Shown piece after piece: positions 11,731 through 24,100 of a stretch of 64,000 nt of DNA. Each line of letters begins with the position of its first letter. The first letter of the stretch is position 1. The notes under the pieces are model-generated. The model was given only the letters and a program-made list of their open reading frames with translations, did no database searches and was not told where the DNA came from. The stretch spans positions 22,072,001-22,136,000 of the forward strand of contig OZ316897.1 in the NCBI GenBank assembly GCA_973895155.1, given 5' to 3'. A program made the position numbers and the translations under genes. The stretch comes from Marsupella aquatica. Its lineage: Eukaryota; Marchantiophyta.

Positions 11731-14060
11731 GAACCCTTATCCTGTGTTCCACCCTTAAACCACCACTACTGTTTTTCCCCAACACAAGGCCTGGGTGAAT
11801 AGTGAACCAAGGGGCGCTCTATTCGAATATAGCATCCAGGGCGTTGTGTCGGAGTTTGAAGTCAATGTTTTCATTTTTTGGACTTGTGGCGGGGTGTTCA
11901 AAGTGTGGCGTTGTGTTCAAAATGTGGTGTTGTGTTCAAATTTAAGATAATGTGCTTGCATTTTGGCATTGTGAGATACATGTAGGGTGTAAGTAGGAAT
12001 GATAGGCATAGAAGTTATTTGTATTAGAGAGGAGTGTGTTCAAGTTTAGGTTTTTTGACTTCCCAACAATATTTGCTCAGGTCAAGGGATGTGTAGTGTC
12101 ACACCATTCTAGGTAGTGTTAGAGTGTATCATACTATCTAGATCCGTATGTTTGGTATGTGTGCTATATGAGCTGATAAGGTTCCATTAGATTTGTGTGA
12201 GAGGGTAGTTGTCTCTTGTGAGGCATTGAAAGGTTATCTTTCAATGTTGAGCCTTGGATATGGGAGCTTGTGTGGTGGCTATGGTGGCTGAGAGCTCTCT
12301 CTATGTAGCGTGGATTCCTTGAGTGCAAGGTGCATTGGCTCGACATACATGTGTGATCAGATCGGTGCCGGATCGATGGGGTATTGTTGGCGTCGATCGT
12401 TTGTTCAGATTCTATTGAGATTATTGTGGGTTTTGGACATGTGTGGACATGAGTTCCACTTGTATTTCATTCTCTTGTGTTTGTGACGTGGCAGTGTGAC
12501 TATGTCTGGATGTATGTGACAAGCGATGTATGTTGTGTAGCGATGTGTATGCGCACAACAGTAGCTAAATAATTGAACCACAGGCCAAAGGATGTGTAGC
12601 TAAATAATTGAACCACTGACATTACACGAGGGGAGAAATCAAATTTGCAATAGAAAACAAAACCTGACAAACCATAGGTACCAAGTGTACTATTATCACT
12701 GTCTTAGTAAAACATATTTGGATGTCCACTTTTCACAGTTGTTTGGTCTGTTGTGCCCAATTTGCTCATTTCTATTATGTAATCTTTCTTCATGCAGTCT
12801 AGAATGTTTGTGAGACTGCTTTGTTTCTATTGGAGTGCCTCGATCTTGAGGGCAATGGAAAATTGGAAATAGAGAAAGTGAGTCGTCAGACCTAATTATG
12901 CACGTAGGCACTATGGGTTTCTTTGACAAGATGCCATGGCGTCAGTCAGAGGTTGATGTGACCGTCCGTTAAAAGTTCACACAGCAAAAGAATATATTGA
13001 TACTTCCGGATTGTTGCTTAACATTTTGGAAACAACGCACATTTCTCCTAGAATGAAGCATTTTAAAATTAGCTTACATTCTCAAAGGACGATGGATATC
13101 GTAAGTTGAAAGAGCTGATGTGTTGGACGATTTTAAGTAACGTATTGTAGTTCCAACCTGGTTACCTTTCTCCCATAGTCACTTGTGCACATTTTTGAAC
13201 ACAAAGTCTATTTCAAACAAGCGTTGTGTTAATATGGTGTTGTGCTTGAGTCAAAACGTCTTTTTTGCCTAAAGTCCATGTTTTGACCATATTTGAATTC
13301 AAGGGAAGACAGTAGCCATGACAAAACATTGATCCACTAGGTTTCACCATAAATAGTACAATTTTCCTGAACTTTTGGAACTAAATGGTGGAGACGAGAA
13401 GAATGAAGGACATGTGAGAAAGGGAGAAATCTTGGACACTTCCCTATTTATAGGACTGTCTAGTGGCAATGTACATTCCTGTGTGGTTTTGGCTGTTTTG
13501 CTCTATCAGTTGGATAGGGGCTTTGCTCTATATTAGCCACCCCAAAGGAGTTGAATGTCTTCCATGCTCATTGGAATATATACAAAGGTTTAATTCCTGG
13601 TATATGTGTTAACATATATCAGTGCACACGGTTCAAGCAATAATTATCTGGCAGGGAGTAAGCAATGACAGCCATAAATGACTTTCCAGGGCCCAGAATT
13701 GGTTGTGGACAGTGGTTGACTACACAACATTTGCACTAATCCAAAGCTGTCATAATCAATTTGTGCCAATCAGAAGCTGTCCAAGGCTACATACATCTAC
13801 ACTCTATAGTATGCAATCATGCCTTTTGGAGAGAGCTCATTATGACTGTTGGATTTAAACCTCGAATTTTGCCAGCCATGAGATTTGGTGGAAAGGCAGC
13901 ATAGTAAAGAGCAATATATCCTAGCTTGGGGATATATGTGCATCCATCCACACCTAGACCCGTGTAGTCACTAATATTCATAAAAACATTCCAATCTCAA
14001 GGTCATTTGACATTGATGTTGAGCATAGACGATAATCGCAACGATAAGCACATGACACAT
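11731..14060. other. Intergenic with short direct repeats
   Basis: No gene is recognised. A GTGTTCAAA-TGTGG-GTT motif repeats two to three times around 11890-11945. GTAGCTAAATAATTGAACCA occurs identically at 12561 and 12596 (35-bp spacing). The rest is moderately AT-rich with no domain-bearing frame. Confidence 0.5.
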
Positions 14061-14380
14061 CCAACATGCAAGTAGTCAACACGCAAGTAGTCAAGGAGAT
14101 ACGTGGTTCACCTCCTCGAGGCTACGTCCACGGGAACACACAAGAGAGCTTTACTGAACTCTAAGCCCGTCGGCCATACCAAGTTTCCACAGTGTAAGCT
14201 CTCCTCATCTCTCAAGTGGCCCCATAACAATGAGCCTAAGTTTCACTTATCCAAGCAAACATCGTTTGGCATATAGTGTGCATCCTAGTTAACCTAATCA
14301 CGTCTCCGACTATGGTTAGCCTAACTACGGTTACATGTCGTAACCCTAGACCTTGAGTAAATACCTAACAATTGACAGCT
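14060..14380 (-). mobile_element. Probable LTR-retrotransposon remnant
   Basis: Position 14101-14134 reads, on the minus strand, as GTGGACGTAGC, a 9-bp segment, then GTGAACCACGTATCTC. From general knowledge, a GTGGACGTAG...GAACCACGT arrangement recurs inside the LTRs of many plant retrotransposons. Neither LTR ends, a primer site nor coding remnants could be delimited nearby, so this is at most a solo or truncated LTR. The identification is inference from one motif. Confidence 0.35.
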
Positions 14381-17300
14381 GAGTTGACATGTGGCTATCA
14401 TGGGTAGGTATGGCTGAAATGACAATCTATAGTAAGTGGGCCCACATTAAATTTAAAAATTGAAATGATAGAATAATGAAAAGGAATGTCTATTGAAAAG
14501 AGAGCATAATCATTATTTGTGTACTCTTTCTATGTGAGGAGATTTTCCAGGTTACATTGACCCTAAGCCCTATTTTTTTGGCAACAATTGCATTGATTGA
14601 CCAATGACACAATGGTTGCAAGCATACAATGGCCATAATGATAAATTGATCGCAACAATGAAATGGCCGGAACAATGAAATGTGTGCAATGATAATAGTG
14701 CAATGCATGGGCTGGTTTGGCCAAAGAAGCTGGCAAGTGCAAGGGGATTATATAAGAGCCCATAACTAGTTTATATCAGCATGCTAACCCAGATCTTATT
14801 GGTCCCATTTGCTCCAGCCATAAACTATTGCCTTCCTAAATGTTTATCAATGGTCCCGATGGATGCCAGTGCCAGCCATGTACAGTCTCCCCTATGTCTC
14901 CCTCATATGAAGGTAGACATTTAAATAGCTTGGTGAGAACCCAGGTACAAATATTTATTTATTTATTTTATGAGAAACCCAAATATTTTGTATGACATGT
15001 ATCCTGTTCACCTGGGCAGGCAGACAGAGGTCACCGGCGTGATTTTGTTGAGCTGAAGAATTGTCAGGCATATTCCTGCGATGTAGCAGTAGAGCATCCC
15101 ATAACATCAAAGTCAGGAATTTTGGAATTCAATTGAAAAAATTAGGGTTGAAGAGCCCATGACCCTTTCCAGATCATTAATTACCCTACACTTATATATT
15201 ATGTACAGAATAAAGGACAGAATAAAGGTTAGCTGTGGGTAACCATTTTTAGTCCAAGCTCCTATGTATGCTCATAATCTGGCCCACAAATATTAAACTG
15301 GGTAATCCTTTTGAAGATTGGATTTACATACCATAACCAAGTTTAGGGCAAGGTTCTACACTAGTGCATCCCTGAGGGCATCTCAAAGTTTGGGTATCTC
15401 GAGAGCTGTGTGCAAGATCCGTTGCCTGCTGTTAATGCAAAAGCCTGAGCTAAATCATGTGGTTGCCAACCGGTGTACTGCACACTTTGAGTTTGTATCC
15501 CGCACAGCAAAATCTCGACGTGACTAAAAATCCTTGTATATTAACGTTTGAGACACCCTACTCTAACCCACCCTGCTACCAGAATTTTCCTAATAATTTG
15601 TCATGGGAAGTATGGTCTAGGGTGAAGCCTCTAGAGAGAAACTCATTACAAACAAAAATGAGTATTAATAAAGACAAAACTTAGAACGATGGTGAACAAA
15701 AAACAAGGATGGGGGCAAAATAAAACCCAACATTGACTCTAAATAAAGACAATACTGAAATGAGGATGGACTACAAACAAGGACGGGAATGAGGATGGAC
15801 AACAAACTGGCAAAGATGAACAAAACCAGCATAAAACATTTTGGTGCAATTTATTTGTATTCATATCTATTTATTAATAAATAAATATGAATCAGGCGGG
15901 TAATCAGGCTAGAGTTTCAAAAAACTGCACTAGTGTTTCAAAAAGCTTCCCAACTACCGTGGGTCACATTCCTAAGCAAGGTTAGAGACTAGTAACCCCA
16001 ACCCAGACATTGGTTATCGTCTACGAAACCCACTCGGGGTCGTGGGTTCCAGGTCACAACAGACAACATCTCTGAGTCGAATTGTGGTCTTAGCTGCCCA
16101 CGTTCTCGTCTCCTCTTCCCTTCCTGCGGTGCTGCAAAGCTTCCGTCTCCCTCCCAATCTTTGGCTCGTCTCAAGATTTCACAATTGGAACGCAGCAAAC
16201 CATTCACAAACCATTCATGTCTCCGCCAGAAACTTTCAGCCATCACTGTCCCCCTCGGTTCTCTACCCGTGACAACATTGTGACAACATTGGATATAGTC
16301 GTAATTGATGTCGCCCTGGATGGAGTTCTCGTCCTTGTCCGAGCCTCAGCACGTGGGCTCCAGACTTTGCTCACAGTCGCCATGCCTAGAGCGTTGGGAC
16401 TCGGAGCACTGCCTTCCGAGCTCTTCATCCTTCTGGAGTGTCGTTGAATATTGCGGCACTGACATCAGCAATTCGTTGGTGTTTTTCCCTCGACTTCCTT
16501 CTCTGCCGTGCCTTCTGCTGATCGTGAACGTAGCTTGAATATATGAGACAAAGAAAATTAAGTTTTGTACCGCCCCTGGCTTCCAATAACTTCAAGACTT
16601 ATTCGAAGCACCAAGAAACCGGTGAAACCTCCCCATGTGAACGAAAACTTCTAGTTTCTGAGGTAGTGAGGTAGTTCAAGAAGGGATTCTGCTGCGGTTC
16701 GACTTAGTTTGTCATTCATACAAATCCCTCTCCTGAACCTGGAATCCATTGTAGCACAAATGTCCCCTGGCCGTTCTTCCATCTTCCGCAAAGCGTAACC
16801 ACATTGATACAAGTATCAGGTGGCTCTTCGCCAGAATGATGTTCTTGACATGCATGTCGTCAATCTGCGTAGAGCTAGCGTTTCGGGTCTTCTTCAAGCT
16901 GGAGCTCCTTGCTGGCAGCCACAGCTTTGTTTTTCTAAGAGTGCTTCACCTCAAATGTCGCAGTGGATGGTGCAGTTTTACCCGTCTGTGTCGATGGCGT
17001 CAAAACCTAATTGTCCTCAAAAGTAGCAAGTCTCACAGTACGTGTTTGGTTGCCTTAACTCTCAACATATTGTTGCCAAAGGTTGAATCGGGAGATTGTG
17101 AATTAAATTGTATGAGAAGCTTACGATTAATGTATGTGCGTGGGTAGCCTTCATCGATCGATTAAAGGGATTCAATCAGTGACAAGATGTTCTGGTCGAA
17201 TAGGCAGCCACCGAACCCAGCTTCAAATTGGTCCCCTGTTTTATATATGCGATGATCGATCGTTCCAGAATCCTCACCTTCCGCAGTTCCGCATAGAATG

Positions 17301-17425
17301 ATTGTTCTTGTCACCATAACATGTTAATGATTTAGCTCAACATGTATCGTGACACTATTTCCACCAGCTCAAGATGTTTTAATTCACACCCAATGTGTCC
17401 TTATTGCGTGACTATTATCCAACAG
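14381..17425. other. Intergenic, no gene recognised
   Basis: There are AT-rich runs (TATTTATTTATTTATTTTA near 14945; ATTTATTAATAAATAAAT near 15870). Several short overlapping open frames on both strands near 16.0-16.5 kb lie in a locally GC-richer segment. None shows a recognisable domain or convincing splice partners, so I do not call a gene. Confidence 0.45.
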
Positions 17426-17570
17426 GAGGGATTTATTTGATGGGACCCATAATTGAATTTTGTTACTTGGTAGGACCCTGAGTGATCCAGACCGTTGAAC
17501 ACTCAGACCCTTGAGTGATCCAGACCCGTTATTGACATTTCATTTTGGGGTCCCATCAAACAAATCCCTC
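17426..17570. mobile_element. MITE-like element, 145 bp, 23-bp terminal inverted repeats
   Basis: The left end GAGGGATTTATTTGATGGG(ACCC) at 17426-17448 is the reverse complement of the right end at 17548-17570 with one mismatch. The interior has two copies of GAGTGATCCAGACC. Size, terminal repeats and lack of coding capacity fit a miniature inverted-repeat element. The flanks (CCAACAG on the left, ATTATG on the right) show no clear target-site duplication, so the superfamily is unknown. Confidence 0.65.
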
Positions 17571-19012
17571 ATTATGTAAGTGACGAGTGCTGCACATTCT
17601 TCTACGCCCGCTCTCCCTCGTAATTGTTCAGCAACCTGCCTCAATGTTCCACCATCCAGTGCACTTGAGTACAATCTGTGGATTTTGGTGATTTCACCCA
17701 TCTTACCATTCCAGGTTTTGAGCCTACTTGGCAAGTACCCGCAAGTTAGGACTATGGGTCAAGACCCTGCGAACTCTCCTCTTTTGTGTGTGGTTGAGAG
17801 GAATTGGCTTAGTATACACTTTAATTAGGCAATGATGTTGGTCACTCTACTCCCCGTTCTAGTCACAACCTTGGAGGCATAGGTTATTGATATAATTTTG
17901 ATAAAGATATTAAGCATTTTTTTCCCTTCTTCTACTCTTCATTCAATTCTATCTAATATTTAATATTTTAAGCCATAAATAAAAATTAATGAATTTCTTT
18001 GAAAGTCAAGCCCCGATGGATTGAGGGGTTTGTTTTGTCCATCCTCATGGACTGTGGCACACACTGTTTCAATTTACACCCAAAATCCTCATTGTTGAGC
18101 TATCTCTAGAAGGACGCTGTACTTTGGAGGACGACACCAGATGCAGTTTTTCCTAGTGTCTCAACAAACTGTGAAATGCTAGTTTTCAGTAAACTTGTGC
18201 ATGGTCAAACAACTTTTGGATGTTTGTTTTCACTTCAAAATTTTCCAGCATGTTCTCTGATGTCTATTGCCTGAAAAAAAGTCTCAATTTTTTTCCATTG
18301 CTGATGAGTGCAAAGATGGTCAAATGTTATAAACTAACCACCAATGGGCTTTTCACTTTATGAACAACACCCTTAGTACGTGGGCATAAGCACCAACTTA
18401 CTCCATTGGGAAAGGAAACTCCACTTTTATGAAGGACTCCCTGAGTAGTTTGTGGGATCCGTGACTTACGGCCACCCATATTAATGGAAACTAGCTATGA
18501 ACGGTCAGGAGGCTAGTTATAGGTCACATATGAGTCAAAACTGTAATGAGTGCTATCCGAGCAGATTTTGATCTTCTGAGTCAGTTGATCCCAACTTTGG
18601 AAATACATGGGGCTTCACAGCAAACCCCTCTGTCTGTCCAGGCATTACTTTGGAATTTCTTCAAAGTTAATTTTTCTTCCATATTTGAAATTCTATCTCC
18701 CAAATGTTCACTTTAAAGGTACCATTTCAGCCCCAAAAGTGCAAATTGTATTGCCCAAATGTCCAACTCCATTCAATGTGCACACCGTTTTAGTAGTTCT
18801 TTGTTAGTAGGTGCTTTGATCATGCGCACCATCAGATCCAATAGCTAGATTTTCTAGTGAGTTTTCAAGTTTTCAAGCTGATGCACCTTGTCTTAGTGTC
18901 TGTTTTGGAAATTCTGACTGTCTCAAAACACCAAATGAAAAATCCAATGGCAGGTGTGGCAGGAAAAACACAATGACAGGATCACATCTTACTATAAAAG
19001 CGTCAACTAAAG

Positions 19013-19091
19013 TCTACTTTCAAGAGCCTAGGTCTAGAGTGAAATCTCTAAAATCTACTTTCAAGAGCCTAGGTCTAGAGTGAAACCTCTA
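19013..19091. repeat. 39-bp tandem duplication of a dispersed sequence
   Basis: The core TTTCAAGAGCCTAGGTCTAG followed by AGTGAAA occurs twice at 39-bp spacing. Related sequence (GTCTAG, then GTGAAGC, then CTCTAGA) appears near 15610. A further relative at about 41300 ends CCAGACAGTAACC, like the sequence just after this duplication. This suggests a dispersed repeat family of unknown type. Confidence 0.55.
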
Positions 19092-19330
19092 GACAGTAAC
19101 TCCATGGCCATCATGTGCACTCATGACTATGATGTATGTCAACTAAGAAATACATTCAAAACATGGGCAAGATCTCCCCACCACAACATACTTACATAGA
19201 AAGAAAGATGTGCAAACAAAGAGGGATGTGCATACAATTGAGAATGATATATTATATATGACTATTAAAATGATGAGTTTTTTTTATCATTTCATTAACC
19301 TTCAAAGAATATGAATAGAGAATATATTTT

Positions 19331-19412
19331 GGTAACACTTTTATTCTCGCCGCTATTCACGTTCAAAGAAGGGTAACACTTTTATTCTCGCCACTATTCA
19401 TGTTCAAGGAAG
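19331..19412. repeat. 41-bp tandem duplication
   Basis: GGTAACACTTTTATTCTCGC followed by a CTATTCA-GTTCAA-GAAG segment is present twice with three substitutions. Spacing is exactly 41 bp. No coding potential is evident. Confidence 0.75.
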
Positions 19413-21915
19413 GGTTAGTCGGGGCTAGTTATATTCTACTACTATGCTAGATTAGATGGGTGGGGTGGGGGCAATTGATAGCCAACCAAGGCCACAAAAC
19501 TACCTATAACCAATCGTAAGAAAGTGGTCAGATTACTCTTGCTCTGTATTCCTACTGAAGTACAGCCAGGAAGAAGAATGAGGGCTATCACTATCATCTA
19601 GTACGTTCATTATTTGCCAATGCGAAGGACCTTTCGCATAATTATGCTACAATGACATTCACGTGCCCAAAACAACTATTGAAGACACAGTCATGGTGAC
19701 AGATCCAAATAAATTCATTTTCGCTATTCGACTCTACGATTGAACCAGTTTTGAACCACCCAACGTGGTTCCACCTCCTTTCAGTTTTATCTCTGTCAAC
19801 TGTTCTAAGAATGTCCGACAGAAATTTGACAATTTTCAGTTATTAGAATTCCTCGCTGTCACAGGAAAGTCTATGAAAACGAGGAACCTCTCCAGAAATC
19901 AGGCACTGGTAAGCTCAACAGGCTCACACAGTGTAGAGTTAGACATCTTAATTATGAAGGAGCCCATGGATTACGAGCTACGGAGGTTTTTGTAAGAAGG
20001 GTAGGTCGACGGAGAGAGTAACGCTCCTTCTGTGCCATGGTGTTTGCCTGTAGACCTGTCTGTTGGTCTCACAAGAATGAGGACACTGCATTTAGAACTC
20101 TCTTTGAATAGAGACGATTCGTGCACAATCGACTTTCCAGTTTTGAAACGAGCTGAGAAAATGCAGAACGGAACGTACATGGGAGTGATGCCGACGACAA
20201 AATGATGGAATCCACACCCGATCCTGGTTACATACTGTCTCACAATCCCTGTCAAAAGGGCTGAAGTTAGCTTCCATGGATGGAACAAGCCAGTAACGCA
20301 AGCAGCTCGGAGCAGGCTGTAGGAGTGGTCATTTGCAATCCCATTTCTCACCACCCCGACTTATGGCAGTCGTTTTCATTCCCTCTGTTGTTTCTTGCTG
20401 GCCAGGCCAGTAACGTCTCAACCACCAGAGACTTAGTAGTGGCCACAATCGCCGACCACCTTCCAGTACGATTCATTCACACTCCGTCGTCGACTCTCCT
20501 ACGTACGCCACCCATCATCAATCGATGGTAAAAAAATAGAAAGCTCTCTACATCACACTCGTGTGTCGCGGACTCCCACTACAGAGCTGGCGACAAGTAT
20601 GATAGGGATGAACGAATGCACAGCAGTACTCCCACCACTTCTCTGGTAGCACCAGCTACGTATGCAGCTTACCACCAGCTCACGTTCTAGGATATTTTAC
20701 AAAACGGCAGGCTTCCATATAAACGCCTACTGGCACAGCAACATTCCTACCGAGTCCTATTGCAGCTAGCTACCCAGCTAGCGAGGCATCTGTAGAGCTC
20801 AATTTCTGAAAATTTCTGCCGTATGGAGCACTGAGGTGTGCGGAAATCATCCAGAGCTCAATATCTCTGTAGTTCTGGCTGCTTAGCTCGAGACCTATCT
20901 TATCAAGGAGAGGGGGTATTTGAATGAAAATTGGCGTACGAATATAAGGATAGGTCAACGTCATCGTTGGCGCGCCCTAGTTTGTTGGCTGGAGAAGTTC
21001 AGAGGTTGGAAAATCATTCCTGAAGGGAAATCTTCTCTTTCTTCAGGCTGTCGTTGTTCTTCATGTCTTTCCGAGCTGTTCTGCTTGTTGGGAAATGCAT
21101 TTGGCTCTTTTGCAGCATGACCAGCATTCCTTTTGTTTTAATGCCCAATCACGAATTAGTCCTCATTCAAATGGATATATTTACTAGTTTCTAATTTTGA
21201 GAAACCTTTCAATCCAATCAATTCTTGTTTCAGGTAGCTACCTCGAATTTATATATTCATCGATTGATTGATCGATGAATGATTGAATGAGTCTCTTCTT
21301 GTTTACTAGCTCGTCACAATTACGATAGGAAGTGAATTTAAAATAGGAGATCACTCACTGATGTACGTTTCCTCAAAACCCAGTACATAGACACGGGGTT
21401 GGGTATATCGAAATTTCGTGGCCTTTGTCCCTTCGCGACAGTAATTTTTCAGAATGTGAGATGTCAGCACATAATGCAGACCGCAGATATGCAAACAAGC
21501 TGAAACGTATGGCATTGATCGGGTACCCAGGGATCGGAAGTTTGCCAAATTCGATCCGAATACATTTGAGAGGAAGGAATGCCACACCACAAACAAGTTT
21601 ACAGTATCATTTCCCAGCTCTTATAAGTTCTTGTCCCTTTCGTGTTTGAGTCGAGAGTAGTGATTTTCCGACGCAGAAGGGCATCCAGTTGTGATTTCCT
21701 TTCCCTCGTTGCCAGAATTGGAGTAAACGGTCTTTCATCTATGTTAATTCTTTAGTGTGCGTACTTCCGGACCGTCAGTGACTGGCGTTATCCTACCTAG
21801 CTGCGGCCAGGTAGCAGCGACGTCGAACGAGTTACGGCCGCTAACATTGATAAATTCCTGTGCTCTCGAGATGGAAGGGCGAGAACTAACTGGTGAGGGT
21901 GTTGCCACTGCAGGA

Positions 21916-24100
21916 ATGAACATTATGTCTCCGATTCGGCCTATGGTAGTGGTCATTCTCTCCAGTCTACTTGCGATGCAACCAGTCTCAGGGCAGTTTT
22001 TTCACAGTTATTGGAAGCAAGCACATGCAACCTTCTACGGTGGAAGTGATGCTTCCGGCACGATGGGTATGTATGTTTTTGGTCGACATTATTTCGTTTC
22101 AAAGACTTAAATAGGTTGCCTGAAGTCAGGTAAATATGGGGATACACAAATGATCAATGCTTCGATTAACTCTTCGAGCATCCTTATTACCTTCAATGAG
22201 AAGAGTTCAGGGTTTCGATTGTTAGGTCAGGATTATTTTATACTTTCACGTATGGTACGGTTTCTTGATTTGTTGAAATGATGATTATGTATATCGCAAC
22301 GGGTCCCGGCAGTTATATTTTAACGCAATCCCTTTTCATAGCAGGATAGAAAAGAATAACTTCATGATTACTTTTTTCTGTCGAACATTGAGGTGTCGGG
22401 GCTTATGGGTTTGACATGATGGGGTTTCTTGTTCTCGTCTTTGGAAAGCTGTTATGGACTTTCTTCGCAAGCAGTTGAAATGTCTCCTGCGTTTACTTTT
22501 AGTAGATCTTCGTGGGTTCGTTACTGAGTAACATGATGACTTCAAGGATCACGATGATTGCCAATATGGAGTTTTCTGTTGACTGGTAAACTAGTTAGAT
22601 GGATGGGCCGGTATGGCTTCTTGAGAGGGATAAAGAAGTCTGCAGCTTCTGAAAAATTAGACATGTCCGTTTTCTGGACCGAGCTCTGGAATGTAACGAG
22701 CATAATGTCCTGGACCTTGTATTCCAGGGGGAGCATGTGGCTACGGAAACTTGTATAGCCAAGGGTATGGCACTGCCACAGCTGCCCTCAGTACAGTTCT
22801 CTTCAACAACGGGCTGAAGTGCGGAGCATGTTTTGAGATGAAGTGTGACAGTTCAATAGAGCATCAGTGGTGTCGACCAAACGCCGGTTCCATTATCATT
22901 ACAGCAACCAACCTGTGCCCTCCCAACTGGGCTCACCCGACCAACAATGGAGGCTGGTGCAATCCTCCGAGGGAGCACTTCGACATGTCTCAACCAGCTT
23001 GGGAGCGCATTGGTATCTACAGAGGCGGCATCGTCCCTGTTCTGTACAGAAGGTACTAACTTCAAGAAACTCTTCCTCTTGAGAGCAAATTAAAGCTTCT
23101 TGAATGTTTGGTACGACATGTTGCTAGCTGACGACCAAAAAAACTGTCAGTTAGGTTGTCTGTATTAGGTGTGCTGAATTGGAAGGCACAGATACAATGG
23201 AACACGGCCCAGTTGGTCAAGATCCTTTCTATGCGTACCACCTTGGCTCACCTCGAATTCGTCGTACGAAGAAGTTACAGATTCTTCGAGAAAAGAGACA
23301 TCTTGTACAGATCCACTACATCCTGCAATTTAACGAGACTTTGTAAGCCAGTTAGGATCTTGTCAATGTGTACTTTAATTCTGGCACAAGTGGACTTTGT
23401 AAGCCAGTTAGGATCTTGTCAACATGCTCCACTTGTGCCAGAATTAAAGTTGAGGAAGGGTATCTTGATAATTATCTTGGTTGTGTAATTAAGTCAGCGA
23501 TGGTGAATGCTAACCTTTCCATGGTTTAAAGACTGAAGAGAGTCGACTGTCTATGAAATAGCGAAAAATTACTACAGTAGGATCCTTCGATTCGTGCTAG
23601 TTGGCATCTATGGCAAAGGTAACCTGTTCTGTCTTTCTCAACAAAAACAGTTAATCTCCTGAAAGAAAGAGGGACATCAAGATTGGTACTCGTAAACTAA
23701 TGAACGAGGTATACTTTCAGTCTATAATTTCGTGCTGCTATACGAACGTGAATCCTGAACGGCTCGTAACATTCTTGAATGCGTGTCATGCAGGGTGCCT
23801 TGCTCAAAGAGAGGAGGCGTTCACTTCACCATGAATGGAAACCCTTACTTCAACCTTGTCCTCGTCACCAACGTGGGGGGCGCCGGTAATGTGGTCGCTG
23901 TTCAAATTAAGGGTTCAAGGCAATCACAGTATCAGCGGATGACACACAACTGGGGAGAAAACTGGGAGCTGCGGGAGGAGTTACAGGGACAATCCTTGTC
24001 TTTCATCATCACCACAGAAGACGGACGATCTCTTACCTCGATCGATGCGGCCGAGTCTTTCTGGCGATTCGGGCAAACTTTCGAAGGGGATCAGTTTTAA
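21916..24100 (+). CDS. Alpha-expansin (EXPA)
   Basis: Expansins are secreted, non-hydrolytic proteins that loosen cell walls by disrupting cellulose-glycan contacts. Exons are 21916-22066, 22728-23052 and 23794-24100, with GT-AG introns of 661 and 741 bp, giving 260 residues, the usual EXPA length. The start at 21916 gives a signal peptide ([16 protein letters not shown], about residues 11-26). In-frame ATGs at 21757 and 21871 would put extra residues in front of it and are less likely. The GH45-like domain follows: [15 protein letters not shown] (51-65), [12 protein letters not shown] (79-90), the alpha-specific [18 protein letters not shown] with the HFD motif at 134-136, and the paired cysteines. 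Exon 3 encodes the beta-sandwich carbohydrate-binding domain ([16 protein letters not shown] to [15 protein letters not shown]) and ends FEGDQF. No defect is visible. The specific paralog cannot be assigned. Confidence 0.95.
23337..23450. repeat. Perfect 23-bp inverted repeat interlaced with a 30-bp direct repeat in expansin intron 2
   Basis: Positions 23372-23394 and 23428-23450 are exact reverse complements (ACTTTAATTCTGGCAC and seven further bases) separated by 33 bp. A 30-bp sequence beginning GACTTTGTAAGCCAG is repeated exactly at 23337-23366 and 23393-23422. Transcribed within intron 2 it could fold as a hairpin of 23 base pairs. The exactness implies recent origin. Confidence 0.9.

Larger units (their letters stand above)
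17571..21915. other. Intergenic and expansin upstream region
   Basis: No gene is recognised. The 127-codon frame on the minus strand at 19971-20354 has no recognisable domain. Two short tandem duplications are listed separately. The 20.0-21.9 kb part is the upstream region of the plus-strand expansin; no TATA box could be chosen with confidence. Confidence 0.45.

Noticed and set aside
15989-16447. Overlapping frames on both strands in a GC-richer patch
   Set aside because: Competing frames on both strands without motifs; likely a compositional effect.
19971-20354. 127-codon minus-strand open frame
   Set aside because: No recognisable domain, and no convincing splice sites or promoter.
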